From positions 154,304 through 218,303 of the forward strand of contig JACRGD010000005.1 in the NCBI GenBank assembly GCA_016212525.1: DNA of 64,000 bases. The letters run 5' to 3'. Within the stretch, counting starts at the first letter, position 1; the number at the start of each line of letters is the position of its first letter. This document shows positions 42,796 to 51,842 of this stretch, piece by piece. A model generated the notes under the pieces. It had not been told where the DNA came from and did not search any database. It worked only from the letters and a program-made list of their open reading frames with translations. A program made the translations under genes and the position numbers. Origin of the DNA: Microcaldota archaeon. GTDB lineage: Archaea; Micrarchaeota; Micrarchaeia; Anstonellales; Bilamarchaeaceae.

Positions 42796-44200
42796 TTTTC
42801 TCCTGGTTGTCCTTTTCCGTTATCTTGCTCTTTAGTAATGCTTCGATTTCCTTTGCATCTGCGGCTCCCTTTGTTTTCTGCATTATTTTGCCTACTATGA
42901 AGAACAGGGCCTTCTCCTTGCCTGATTTATAATCGGCGACTGATTTTTCATTTTCTCTAATCGCATCTTCGCATATCTTTCTTATTTCCTCTTTATTTGC
43001 ATTTTTTAATAATCCTCGTTCTTCTGCGATTTGCCTTATCTTTCTCGTTTGAGTTGTTGATTCTCCATCTAACAACGAAATCAAGATTTGGTCTGCCGCG
43101 CTATCGCTGATTTCTCCCTTCTCAAACATCTCGTATAACTCACGTATTTCATCTATCCGAAGTCCACTTTCACTGGTTTTCTTGCTTCGATAGTTAAGTT
43201 GTTTTCTCAGTGGTCCCCGCATCCAGTTGGCTAATTTCTGGGGCTGTATTTGTTTTGTTTTTGATATCTCTTCAAATATGTCTGCAAATTCCCGCTCGAT
43301 GACCATCACTCGTGCATCGCTGCTTTCGATTCCGTATTTCTCAGCGAGTCTTTGGGTTCTTTGGTCTGGTAATTCTTCTATTGTGGCTTGAGATTCCCTC
43401 AATAACCTTTCATCTATTACAATTGGTAATATGTCCGGATCAGGAACGTATCTATAATCGTCTGCAGTTTCTTTTTTTCTCATTCTGATTGTAATGCCGC
43501 TATTTTCATCAAAATGTCGTGTTTCCTGCACTATCTCTATTCCCTGTTCTATTTGTGTTATTTGCCTCTTAATTTCGAAATTTAAAGCATCCTCCACATT
43601 TGAGAATGAGTTTATGTTTTTTATTTCGACTCTCTTCCCGCCTTCAAGCGAAATATTCGCATCTACTCTCATATTTCCAACTTCGTTTGAAATTAGATCA
43701 AAATATCTTAGGTATCTCTCAAGCCGTTCCAAAAATTCTTTGGCTTCCAGTGGCGATCTCAAATCTGGTGCAGTAACTATCTCCGCGAGAGGTATTCCGC
43801 TTCTATTGTAATCTACAATCCCCTTTCTAAGTTCATATCTACCTGGATCTTCTTCCAAATGTACTTCCCATATTCCAATGTTTCCCAGCTTACCTTCTGT
43901 GGCAATTGGCTTTGATGTTCTTTGGTATCCTGAGGGTAAGTCTGGATAGAAATAATGTTTTCTTTGGAAATATATGTCTTGGTTCAAAACTTCCTTACAG
44001 ACCAGTATTTTAGCAATTCTAAGTCCATTCTCAAGTGCTTTTTTATTTATGGATTGAGGTTTTGCGCCTATTTGTCCGGCGCAGATGGGACAGATGTTGG
44101 TATTTGGTTCCTGATGTCCATAATCCACCGGACACTCGCAAAACAATTTTGAGTCTGTATTTAGTTGAACATGAATTTCGAGTCCTATGATCGTTTTCAT
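42785..44200 (-). CDS. gatB: Asp/Glu-tRNA amidotransferase subunit B
   Basis: 471 residues. GatB binds the misacylated tRNA and activates its side-chain carboxylate with ATP. Motifs: TIIGLEIHVQLNT, the zinc site FCECPVDYG...NICPICAGQ, FQRKHYFYPDLPSGYQ, and EDPGRYEL..DYNRSGIPLAEIVT. The C-terminal helical YqeY-like tail (SVADYKSGKEKALFFIVGKIMQKTKG) reads tRNA. Last gene of the aspS operon; its start overlaps the gatA stop by 4 nt. Confidence 0.97.
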   Translation of the reverse strand: MKTIIGLEIHVQLNTDSKLFCECPVDYGHQEPNTNICPICAGQIGAKPQSINKKALENGLRIAKILVCKEVLNQDIYFQRKHYFYPDLPSGYQRTSKPIATEGKLGNIGIWEVHLEEDPGRYELRKGIVDYNRSGIPLAEIVTAPDLRSPLEAKEFLERLERYLRYFDLISNEVGNMRVDANISLEGGKRVEIKNINSFSNVEDALNFEIKRQITQIEQGIEIVQETRHFDENSGITIRMRKKETADDYRYVPDPDILPIVIDERLLRESQATIEELPDQRTQRLAEKYGIESSDARVMVIEREFADIFEEISKTKQIQPQKLANWMRGPLRKQLNYRSKKTSESGLRIDEIRELYEMFEKGEISDSAADQILISLLDGESTTQTRKIRQIAEERGLLKNANKEEIRKICEDAIRENEKSVADYKSGKEKALFFIVGKIMQKTKGAADAKEIEALLKSKITEKDNQEKIKK

Positions 44201-45567
44201 TTTGAATCCAACTCCTCTATTGTTCTCATCAATTTGAGTACTTTTTGATCCTTAAATCTCGCAGCCTGAATCTGGAAACCTGGTCTGAATTTGCCTATTT
44301 TTCCGTAAGGAACACTTCCTGCTGGAATTCCTGCTAAATTTGCCGGTACTGTAAGAATATCCGCCAGATACATCTCAAGCGGATTTTCATTCTTCTGGCC
44401 TATCTTCCAGGGTAATGAGCTCATTGTCGGTCCTAAAAGCACATCGTATAGACTGAGCACTGAATTTATGTCTGATCTGAGTTTGGCTCTGGCTTTGAGC
44501 GTTTTACCATACCAGGCGTCCTGGTACTCTTTGGTTGTAATGAAAGTTCCAAGCATTATCCTGCGTTTTACTTCGCTTGTGAATTTCTCGCCGCGTATCT
44601 TTGCCACGCTTTCAACCAATTCTTCGACTTCGCCTACGTTTCCATATCTTAGTCCGTCATATTTCTGCATTGCGCTCGAGAATTCTGCGAAGACTGCGAG
44701 ATAATAGATCGGAATCGCGTATTTTAGCGATGGTATCGACACTTTGTCTATTCGATGGCCTGCTTCTGTTAGTTTTTGTCTCAACTCTTCAAAAAGGTCG
44801 GCTATCTTTGGATCCAATCCCTCTAAAAATTCCTCTGCGACCGCAATTTTGATTTTTTTATCTCCAATTTCATCCTTTTGCCAATCCTTTTCAACTGTTG
44901 TCGTTTGGTCTTTCTCATCTCTTCCAGTTATGACTCCTAATGTTGACTGCAAATCTGCTGTGTTTTTTGCGATGGGGCCAATCTGATCAAAACTCATGGC
45001 CAGGTCTCCAAGACCGTATCTTGAGACTAGTCCGTATGTGGGTTTAATCGAACAAACCCCGCAAAATGATGCCGGAGCTCTTATCGATCCACCCGTATCT
45101 GATCCAAGCGAAATCTCTGCAAAATCTGCGGCTACTGAGGCTGCGCTTCCACCACTGCTGCCTCCCGGTACGTACTCGTGATCTAGCGGGTTCAGAGTTT
45201 TGAAGAAGGCGCTCTTTGTATTGTCGCTTCCGCATGCAAACTCATCGAGGTTTGTGCTTCCAATTATTATTCCGTCTTCTGCCTCAATTCTTTCAACTAC
45301 TGTTGCGCTATATGGAGCGACATATTGTTCGAGCATTTTCGATCCACAGGTCATTTTCTTTCCTTTGATTGCAATGTTGTTTTTTATCGAAAATATTTTA
45401 CCTCCCAGCTTACCGAGTTTTCTGCCTGCACGCAATCGTTCATCGAGTTTTTTTGCCCTTTCTTTTGCTTCAGCCTCGTAAACCTCTATGAATGCACCTA
45501 TCTTTGGGTCATCCCTTCTAATTCGTTCAAGTGTTTTTTCTATCTTTTCAATGAACACATTTTTCAC
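44197..45567 (-). CDS. gatA: Asp/Glu-tRNA amidotransferase subunit A (amidase)
   Basis: 456 residues, amidase-signature enzyme that frees ammonia from glutamine or asparagine and channels it to GatB. The Ser-cisSer-Lys triad is visible: Lys in FSIKNNIAIKG near residue 62 and the Ser pair in PGGSSGGSAASVAADFAEI and GSDTGGSIRAPASFCG. It directly abuts gatC (1 nt) and overlaps gatB. In archaea GatCAB usually serves Asn-tRNA formation because GatDE makes Gln-tRNA. Confidence 0.97.
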   Translation of the reverse strand: MKNVFIEKIEKTLERIRRDDPKIGAFIEVYEAEAKERAKKLDERLRAGRKLGKLGGKIFSIKNNIAIKGKKMTCGSKMLEQYVAPYSATVVERIEAEDGIIIGSTNLDEFACGSDNTKSAFFKTLNPLDHEYVPGGSSGGSAASVAADFAEISLGSDTGGSIRAPASFCGVCSIKPTYGLVSRYGLGDLAMSFDQIGPIAKNTADLQSTLGVITGRDEKDQTTTVEKDWQKDEIGDKKIKIAVAEEFLEGLDPKIADLFEELRQKLTEAGHRIDKVSIPSLKYAIPIYYLAVFAEFSSAMQKYDGLRYGNVGEVEELVESVAKIRGEKFTSEVKRRIMLGTFITTKEYQDAWYGKTLKARAKLRSDINSVLSLYDVLLGPTMSSLPWKIGQKNENPLEMYLADILTVPANLAGIPAGSVPYGKIGKFRPGFQIQAARFKDQKVLKLMRTIEELDSK

Positions 45568-45852
45568 CTAAAGGGTTTTTGGAGCTATCATTAGTCTCCC
45601 GTCTTTTTGGGCAAAGTTTCCAACTATCGTATCTGCAATTTCCTTTTCTTTGATTCCTTCTTTGTTATCCCGCAATTGGGCCTTATTTTCGTTTATGTAT
45701 GTGCTACTCTGATTTTGTTCGACTTCATTAACTAATTCGAAGTATTCAAACATCTCTGAAAATTCCTTCTCGAGTCTGCTGATCTCTTCGTCTGTTAGTT
45801 TTATTCGTGAAAGTTCAGCCATCTGTTCGACCAGCTTTTTGTCTATTTTCAT
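45568..45852 (-). CDS. gatC: Asp/Glu-tRNA amidotransferase subunit C
   Basis: 94 residues. KKLVEQMAELSRIKLTDEEISRLEKEFSEMFEYFELVNEVE is the conserved N-terminal helical belt of GatC, which wraps around the GatA-GatB interface. The C-terminus has the usual QKDGRLMIAPKTL ending. It lies 14 nt after aspS and is directly followed by gatA, forming aspS-gatC-gatA-gatB. Confidence 0.95.
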   Translation of the reverse strand: MKIDKKLVEQMAELSRIKLTDEEISRLEKEFSEMFEYFELVNEVEQNQSSTYINENKAQLRDNKEGIKEKEIADTIVGNFAQKDGRLMIAPKTL

Positions 45853-45866
45853 TTTTTCAACTCCAA

Positions 45867-47201
45867 TTAGGGTTTAACTCTCTGCTTATCTCTTGGAAAC
45901 ATGACTGCTTCTCGTATGTTGTTTAATCCGCACACTGCCATTGTCAATCGATCAAGTCCAATGCTCCATCCTGCATGTGGCGGTGCGCCATATTTGAACG
46001 CATCTATGTATGATCTAAACGCCTTGGGATCCATGTCTCTTGCGGCAATCTGTTTTTCTAGCAGTTCGGGTATGTGTATTCTTTGTGCACCAGAGCAAAT
46101 CTCCATGCCTTTATAGATCAAATCATACGACTTGCAAACTTTTGGATTGTCTTGATATGGCATTGAATAGAATGCCCTTACTGCTGTGGGATAATCTCTC
46201 AATATTACTGCTTGCGTTTTTGTCAGTTCGCATAGTTTTGCTTCATGTTCTTTTGAAAGGTCTTCTCCAAATTTTATCTTTTCTCCGTTCGCTCCAAGAA
46301 GTGTTACTGCATCTTCATATCTTATCGTTTTTATCTGAGGGACTTCAAATTCGATCCCGAGCGTTTTGAATTCATCCGCGCAGCTTTCTTTTGTCTGGTT
46401 TAGCATGTATGAAAACACAGATGAAAGAATCGCTATCGCGTCCTCGTCTGTTGCGAATGCCATCTCTATGTCCATCTGTAATATTTCATTTATGTGGAAT
46501 GGGCCCTCGTGTTTCTCGGCCCTAAAAACCGGTGTGGTTATGAAAACCCGCTCGAGCCCTCCGATTACTGCCAATTGCTTATAGAATTGCGGACTTTGAG
46601 CCAAAAATGCCGGCTTATCAAAGTAGTCTATCTTAAAGAGTTGGGCTCCGCCTTCTGTTGCCGATCCTACGATTGTCGATGGATTTATTTCGATGAATTC
46701 GAGCGCCATCAAAGCCTCTCTAAATGTCCCCTGAAGTGTGGCTCTTATTTTGAAAATGGCATGTGTCTTATCTCGTCGTAAATCGAGCGCCCGATTGTCT
46801 AATCGTACGTTTATTCCCGGTTCTTCTTTTACTCCTGAGTAGAATGGCGGAACTTCATATGTTTTTCCAAGTATTTTGATTTCACTTGCTTCTATTTCGA
46901 GTCCGCCTGGTGCCCTGGGTTCCTTTTTCACCCTTCCCTTTAGCCATATGGCTGATTCCTTCTCTATTTTCTGTGCTGGTTTCTTAGTAAGTTTAACTTG
47001 TATTTTTCCGCTGTTATCTTTGAGCGTTATGAATGTCAGCTCGCCAATATCCCGAATCGAATAGACCCAACCCGAAATTACTATTTCTTTGTCAAGTTGC
47101 GTTTCATTTACTCTCTTGATTTTCATCTGTTTGTGGCTGGTGCTATCCCTGAGCTTCTTTCCGTCATGAATTTTTTCCAAAACAGTTTCAAATCTATCCA
47201 T
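45867..47201 (-). CDS. aspS: Aspartyl-tRNA synthetase, probably non-discriminating
   Basis: 444 residues, archaeal class IIb type. OB fold with VISGWVYSIRDIGELTFITLKD, then catalytic motif 2 FRAEKHEGPFHINEILQMDIEM and motif 3 GWSIGLDRLTMAV. Where discriminating archaeal enzymes have Trp (GWVW) and Lys in the OB fold, this one has Tyr (GWVYSIRD) and Pro (APGGLE); Pro at the second place marks non-discriminating enzymes (from memory). The link to gatCAB supports Asp-tRNA(Asn) as substrate for amidation. GAGGT lies 7 nt before the chosen ATG, which adds about 25 residues before the usual archaeal start. Confidence 0.95.
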   Translation of the reverse strand: MDRFETVLEKIHDGKKLRDSTSHKQMKIKRVNETQLDKEIVISGWVYSIRDIGELTFITLKDNSGKIQVKLTKKPAQKIEKESAIWLKGRVKKEPRAPGGLEIEASEIKILGKTYEVPPFYSGVKEEPGINVRLDNRALDLRRDKTHAIFKIRATLQGTFREALMALEFIEINPSTIVGSATEGGAQLFKIDYFDKPAFLAQSPQFYKQLAVIGGLERVFITTPVFRAEKHEGPFHINEILQMDIEMAFATDEDAIAILSSVFSYMLNQTKESCADEFKTLGIEFEVPQIKTIRYEDAVTLLGANGEKIKFGEDLSKEHEAKLCELTKTQAVILRDYPTAVRAFYSMPYQDNPKVCKSYDLIYKGMEICSGAQRIHIPELLEKQIAARDMDPKAFRSYIDAFKYGAPPHAGWSIGLDRLTMAVCGLNNIREAVMFPRDKQRVKP

Positions 47202-47219
47202 AAATATGACCTCGAATGC

Positions 47220-47248
47220 GAAGAAAAGCCACCAAGTGGGTTTTCTTC
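47220..47248 (-). promoter_or_regulatory. Hairpin between the Asn-rich leader ORF and aspS
   Basis: Transcript arms GAAGAAAA and TTTTCTTC pair over 8 bp, then a C-C mismatch, then CCAC/GTGG around a TTG loop. The hairpin begins 2 nt after the leader stop codon and ends 6 nt before the aspS ribosome binding site GAGGT (47209-47213). The 3' arm is T-rich, so it could act as a transcription stop or mask translation. Formation would depend on whether a ribosome sits on the leader. Confidence 0.6.
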
Positions 47249-47250
47249 AC

Positions 47251-47337
47251 TTACTGATTATTGCTATTATTGTGGAAATTAGCATTGCCGAAGTTGGCAG
47301 AATTAGTATTTACTATATTGTTTTGGCTAATTTCCAT
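47251..47337 (-). CDS. Asn-rich leader peptide upstream of aspS-gatCAB
   Basis: 28 codons encoding MEISQNNIVNTNSANFGN followed by ANFHNNSNNQ; 11 of 28 residues are Asn, five of them in the last eight. A TATA box (ATTTAAAT, 47366-47373) is 32 nt upstream and GGAG lies 4 nt before the ATG. The operon it precedes should produce Asn-tRNA(Asn). By analogy with bacterial amino-acid leader peptides, ribosome stalling at Asn codons could control downstream expression. The same stretch could instead be a structured RNA whose ORF is incidental. No protein function is expected. Confidence 0.55.
   Translation of the reverse strand: MEISQNNIVNTNSANFGNANFHNNSNNQ
47273..47336 (-). repeat. 11-bp perfect inverted repeat within the leader ORF
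   Basis: Transcript TGGAAATTAGC (overlapping the leader start codon) pairs perfectly with GCTAATTTCCA 42 nt later. The enclosed segment holds two further small inverted repeats, TAGTA-AA-TACTA and TGCC-AACTTC-GGCA, so the leader RNA can fold into a three-way junction that hides its own start codon. An 11-bp match this close is very unlikely by chance. Confidence 0.65.
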
Positions 47338-47455
47338 GTATCTCCAATACTGTTTGTGTGATTTTATTTAAATTACTTTCGGATCGATTCGTACTGTCCA
47401 AAATCGTCTGGTCTCGTTAACTAATGTAAAGAAGATAAAAAATATTAATTTATTC

Positions 47456-48616
47456 TCAGCGTCTAGCTGCTCGAGCTGTAACTGGTGCTTGAGCGTTCAC
47501 GTACAAATAGTCTGGCTCTGCTTGGGCTACTTGGTGTTGAGAATCGATCATGTATCTTACTATTGGTGTCTGAACTCTCGTTTCGTTTACTACTTCTGAA
47601 GCAATTCTTACTCTGACTGCCGGTACTTCTGCGACCTTTGGAGCAGGCACTATTTTTATATCTGTCTTCCTAACTCGCGCTGCATTTCTTGCAGCATCTG
47701 CAATTTCTTTGGACGATTTTACTCCTAGTGATGCCTCTACTTCTAGCATGTGATCTGTCGTTATTGCACCTTCTCTCTCATTTGTAACTTCTGCATTTCT
47801 TGCCGTTCTCGCTTCTTTGGCTACTCGTCTGGCATTTAGTCCTTCCTTTACTGCACTTACTAATCCCCTCATGAGTTCCTTATTTTTCTCTTCCATTTGC
47901 CGACCCATTCCTTCAAAAGTCTTGGATTCTAAAGTTTCCTCTTCTAAAATGCCTGTTTTTGAAGTTCTTCTTTTTCTCTGAAGAACTCCAGTCAATACAA
48001 GTGCGAGTGAAGCTAATATTCCGTAAAGTAAAGCCATTGCCTGATTTCTACCCCTTATTTCTCTTGTATTACGTTCCATATCTCCTCTGGTATTGTGTGC
48101 TTGAGCTTCTAGATTTTCGAGATTTCGTTCAACTCCTTCTCTGTTGGTTTGTCGATCTAATTCATTTTCAGGTCGATAGGAACAGCTATCCAAATTAGCT
48201 ATTACTCCACTGCTGCCTGTAGCGCTGAAGATCAGATTTATTGCTGAGTTTGCTGTCAAATCTTGTGGTCCTCTATATGAAACATAAGACCAATGGCTGT
48301 TTGGATCAAGATATCCCGGACTTACCGGTTGAAAAACCCATGTTCCCGGTTTAAATCTAAATACATCTGTTGGTATATTCACACCGCATCCCAATGGCAA
48401 GTTTTGTGCTCTTCTTCTAACTTCAGAAAGTCTATTCGCAACTCTGGTTACTGCTTCTAAATCTGCTTTTTTGCTTGTTATTTCTCTAATTTCATTTACG
48501 GCAGCACTTCCAGATGTCATTGCCCCTACTAAAAGTGCGACTTGCGCGAATCGTTTCCTTCTAGTTTCGAGAGCGATAGTTGGGGGTTGTAATGGTGCGG
48601 ATCGATATGGAGACAT
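47456..48616 (-). CDS. Membrane protein with extracellular domain, function unknown
   Basis: 386 residues. A hydrophobic N-terminal segment (RFAQVALLVGAMTSGSAAV, about 23-41) may be a signal or anchor. An external domain follows with three Cys (GCGVNIP, DSCSYRPE) and Trp/Tyr-rich strands (WVFQPVSPGYLDPNSHW). A charged coiled coil (about 155-195) leads to a membrane helix (ALLYGILASLALVLTGVLQ, about 194-212) and a long Glu/Arg/Ala-rich cytoplasmic tail. No family recognised. TATA box CTTTATAA near 48645 gives a leaderless or short-leader mRNA. Confidence 0.65.
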   Translation of the reverse strand: MSPYRSAPLQPPTIALETRRKRFAQVALLVGAMTSGSAAVNEIREITSKKADLEAVTRVANRLSEVRRRAQNLPLGCGVNIPTDVFRFKPGTWVFQPVSPGYLDPNSHWSYVSYRGPQDLTANSAINLIFSATGSSGVIANLDSCSYRPENELDRQTNREGVERNLENLEAQAHNTRGDMERNTREIRGRNQAMALLYGILASLALVLTGVLQRKRRTSKTGILEEETLESKTFEGMGRQMEEKNKELMRGLVSAVKEGLNARRVAKEARTARNAEVTNEREGAITTDHMLEVEASLGVKSSKEIADAARNAARVRKTDIKIVPAPKVAEVPAVRVRIASEVVNETRVQTPIVRYMIDSQHQVAQAEPDYLYVNAQAPVTARAARR

Positions 48617-48788
48617 GATTAATATTGTAACGACTAGCCATTATAAAGCTTACACAATTAGACACTTTTTATTATTATAGATATTATTGTTGATAAGTAC
48701 AGTATTTTGATAAATAGATAAAATTAGTAAATTAAAATTATTATAAAATTAGTGCATCATTTTTGCTTATTCTATAAATGTGATGATG

Positions 48789-48810
48789 TAACGACAAGAG
48801 AATGATTATA
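48789..48810 (-). repeat. 3' arm of the pre-23S processing stem
   Basis: This 22-nt segment pairs with 51821-51842 with only an internal loop: 13 bp (GTAACGACAAGAG with its complement), a 1 x 3 nt loop, then 10 bp (GATTATAATA). The two arms enclose the 23S gene, as in archaeal pre-rRNA cut by the splicing endonuclease. The exact bulge-helix-bulge pattern is not clear to me. Confidence 0.75.
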
Positions 48811-48869
48811 ATATATCTGGTAAGTATATGTCCAAGATACTCTTAGACTCACTTTGAAAACTTAATTTT

Positions 48870-51805
48870 ACTTATGTTCCCGTTATGAGAGTGTATCAAT
48901 AGGTCGTTAGTAACTTCAGGCTGAAACGCTCGGTTTCCCTAGCGTCTTACACCCAAGTCCTATCAAACGGATCTGCTATCCGCGACATTACATCCTCGTT
49001 TTAAGAGCCGCTTCGACCTTAGATGCTTTCAGGTCTTATCGACGTGGCGCGTGGCTGCCCAGCAGTGCCAAATTGACAACTGGTCCACTAGAGGCGCCGA
49101 ATCTCCGTTCCTCTCGTACTCAGAGATCCTTGCTCTCAAGATGTTACACTCCCAGGAGATACTACCGTACTGTCTCGCGACGTACTGAACCCAGCTCATG
49201 TGGGATTTTAATGGATGAACAACCCAACCCTTGGTCGCTCCTACACGACCAGGATATCCCAAGCCGACAGCGATGTACCAAACCGCGGGGTCGATGTGTA
49301 CTCTCACCCGCGACGAGCCTGTTACCTCCAGGGTAGCTTGTCTGACAGATTGTGCCCCTATCAACAAGGCAACAATGTTCGTTATACCCGACTTTCGTCT
49401 CTGCATTCCACGCTTTTCGGAATACAGTCAGCCCAGCATTTGTTATTAACCCTCTACTTCCGATTTCTGACCGGAATGAGCTGAACATTGGGCGCCCTTG
49501 TTTGCCTTTCGAGGGCGTACCGCCCCAGCCAAACTATCCACCTGACGCTGTTCCCTATAAGGGTAAGCAATACCAAATCTACTAAGTGGTGTAACACTTT
49601 CGCCTATCCGCACCCCAGGAGGTGCAGCATAACGGCTCCCACTTACTCTTGGTAGCAAATCTAGTATTACAACATCAGGCTATAGTAAAGCTCCATGGAG
49701 TCTTCGTTTCCCTCTGGGAGATGCCGGCATCTTCACCGGCAAGTGATTTCACTAGGTCCTAAGCAGGGACAGTGGGAGTGTCGTTACGTCATTCATGCAA
49801 GCCGCCAATTAAGCGGCGAGGTATTACGCTACCTTAAGAGGGTCAGAGTTACCCCCGCTCTTTACCAGCCCTTCTCCGGGTTGAACCCCGTGTTCAGGTA
49901 CTAGCAGTGAGCAGACGTCAACCACCATACGCAGCCTTTCGGCTCTGCGGTGATCTGTGTTTTTGGTAAACAGTCGCACTCCCCTTGTTACTGAGATCTC
50001 CGTGTTACTCACACGAAGACACCCCTTATCCCTAAGTTACAGGGCTAACTTGCCGAGTTCCCTTGCCTAGGTTCTCCTACCACACCTTAGCCTTTTCAGC
50101 TAGAGCACCTGTACCAGTTCTCGGTACGAACATGAAGAATCGTAACCGTTCTCTTTTTCATGGTCCCCTGGACTTTATCAAATTAACCATTGGGCATTCG
50201 TTCGCTTCTCCTCACGATGAGACTCTGCGAATTTACTTCCCTCCGGCAGCTTGCTGCTGCTTGACATATCCAAGAGAGTTAAAGAACGGGTCAAGCCTAT
50301 CCTCATGGGGCCGGAATATTAACCGGCTTCCCTAATTTCGGTTCTTTGGAGTTACCGCAAACCTTAGGATCGCCTAACCCTCAGCTGACAAACGTTGCTG
50401 AGGAAACCTTGCTCTATTCGGTGTCTGGAATTCTCATCCAGATACGCTGCTACTTACACCAGGATATTCGTAACAGAACGCTCCACACGACGTCACCGCC
50501 GTGCTTCTGCGCGATCCGTTCGCCCCCTTACTCATATGCTTACGCATTGGAGAGGTATCGGAAGCTAGTTTGAGCCCCGTGAATTTTCAGAGACTGCACC
50601 CTAGACCGGTCCGCTATTACGCGTTGTTTAAAGGATGGCTGCTTCTAAGCCTACCTCCCGGCTGTTTTAGGATGGAGCCGCTTTTCAGATTTGCACTTAA
50701 CTAGCATTTAGGGCCCTTAACCTCTCGTACGGTCGTTCCCGTAAGGGACGTCAGACTTACTCCGGCGCCCCGACTGCCTCCTTCTATGAAGATATAGCAT
50801 TCGGAGTTTGAGAACCCGGCGACTCCTTTCGAAGCCACTCCGGGTAATCGGTGCTCTACCACTATATCATTCTCCAGAGACGCTGTCCTGAGAGACATTT
50901 CAGAGGGAACCCGCTATCGCCAAGTTCGACAGGACTATCACCCCTACGCCCAACTCACCTAAGGGGAATATACCACCAATAGTTGCGAGCCTCCATCAAT
51001 CGTCAGATTGACTTCGCTCTGGTCGGGTGTAGATCACAATGGCTTCGGGTCTACTCAGAGTGACTAATCGCGAATTACCACGATATCCCTTACACCTTGC
51101 GGTGCTGCGGATAATTGCTTTCGCTTCGATTCTCATCTCGCCACGCCAAATAACTCCCTGGCTCTTGCTTCGAGAAGAAAGATAAAACACTGCTAACCTA
51201 TGTCGTTTCTACCGTTGCCAGTAGTCACTTCCATAAATCTAAGCTTTTATGCCTTATCATTCTGTAACCACCTAATTTCAGGTACTTTTCACACTGCTTC
51301 CGCAGTGCTTTTCAGCGTTCGCTCGCGCTACTAATTCGCTATCGGTCTTATGCCTCATATTTAGATTTAGAGGTTGATACCCCCATATTCATGCCCCTAA
51401 CCAAAAGGACACTACTCTTCTTGGATCGTTCCTCGCTCCTTCGTCTAAGAGACTGTTACTCGCTATGGTACTTCTTTCCAGAAGACTTCGACTCAGTTTG
51501 AGGTTACTCCCCGCCACATCTACCAACTGTTACCAATTGGAATTCAGCTTGATCTAACCGGTCTTCACTCGCTGTTACTAACCGGATCGCAATTGCTTTC
51601 TTTTCCGCCCCCTACTAAGATGCTTCATTTCGGGGGGTTCTTGCACATTACTGTGCGCGCCCAGACTCTCGGATCGATGACTGCGTGCGTCTACCCGAGA
51701 CGTTTCGCCGCTTGCCGCGTGGGTTTGCGGGCATAAGCCTAGCCATTCACTAGGTGGCGTGTAGCAGACATATGGCTTACCAGATGTCACTAAACGTTAA
51801 ACTTT
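48870..51805 (-). rRNA. 23S ribosomal RNA
   Basis: A continuous structured rRNA read on the reverse strand. The 5' region has CACCTAGTGAATGGCTAGGC, the domain I start; the sarcin-ricin loop (AGTACGAGAGGA on the transcript) lies near 49110, about 240 nt before the 3' end, as in other 23S genes. The length of about 2.93 kb is normal and I see no intron. Ends are estimated to within about 30 nt. Neither 16S nor 5S is adjacent: this is an orphan unit with its own promoter and processing stem. Apparent reading frames inside are not genes. Confidence 0.96.
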
Positions 51806-51820
51806 AACTTTTAGCTCTAT

Positions 51821-51842
51821 TATAATCGCTCTCTTGTCGTTA
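51821..51842 (-). repeat. 5' arm of the pre-23S processing stem
   Basis: Complementary to 48789-48810 across the 23S gene (23 bp in all, with one small internal loop). It marks the 5' flank of the precursor, about 20 nt before the estimated mature 5' end. Confidence 0.75.

Noticed and set aside
49029-51790. Many short frames on both strands inside the 23S gene
   Set aside because: They are by-products of rRNA sequence; rRNA landmarks such as the sarcin-ricin loop are intact.
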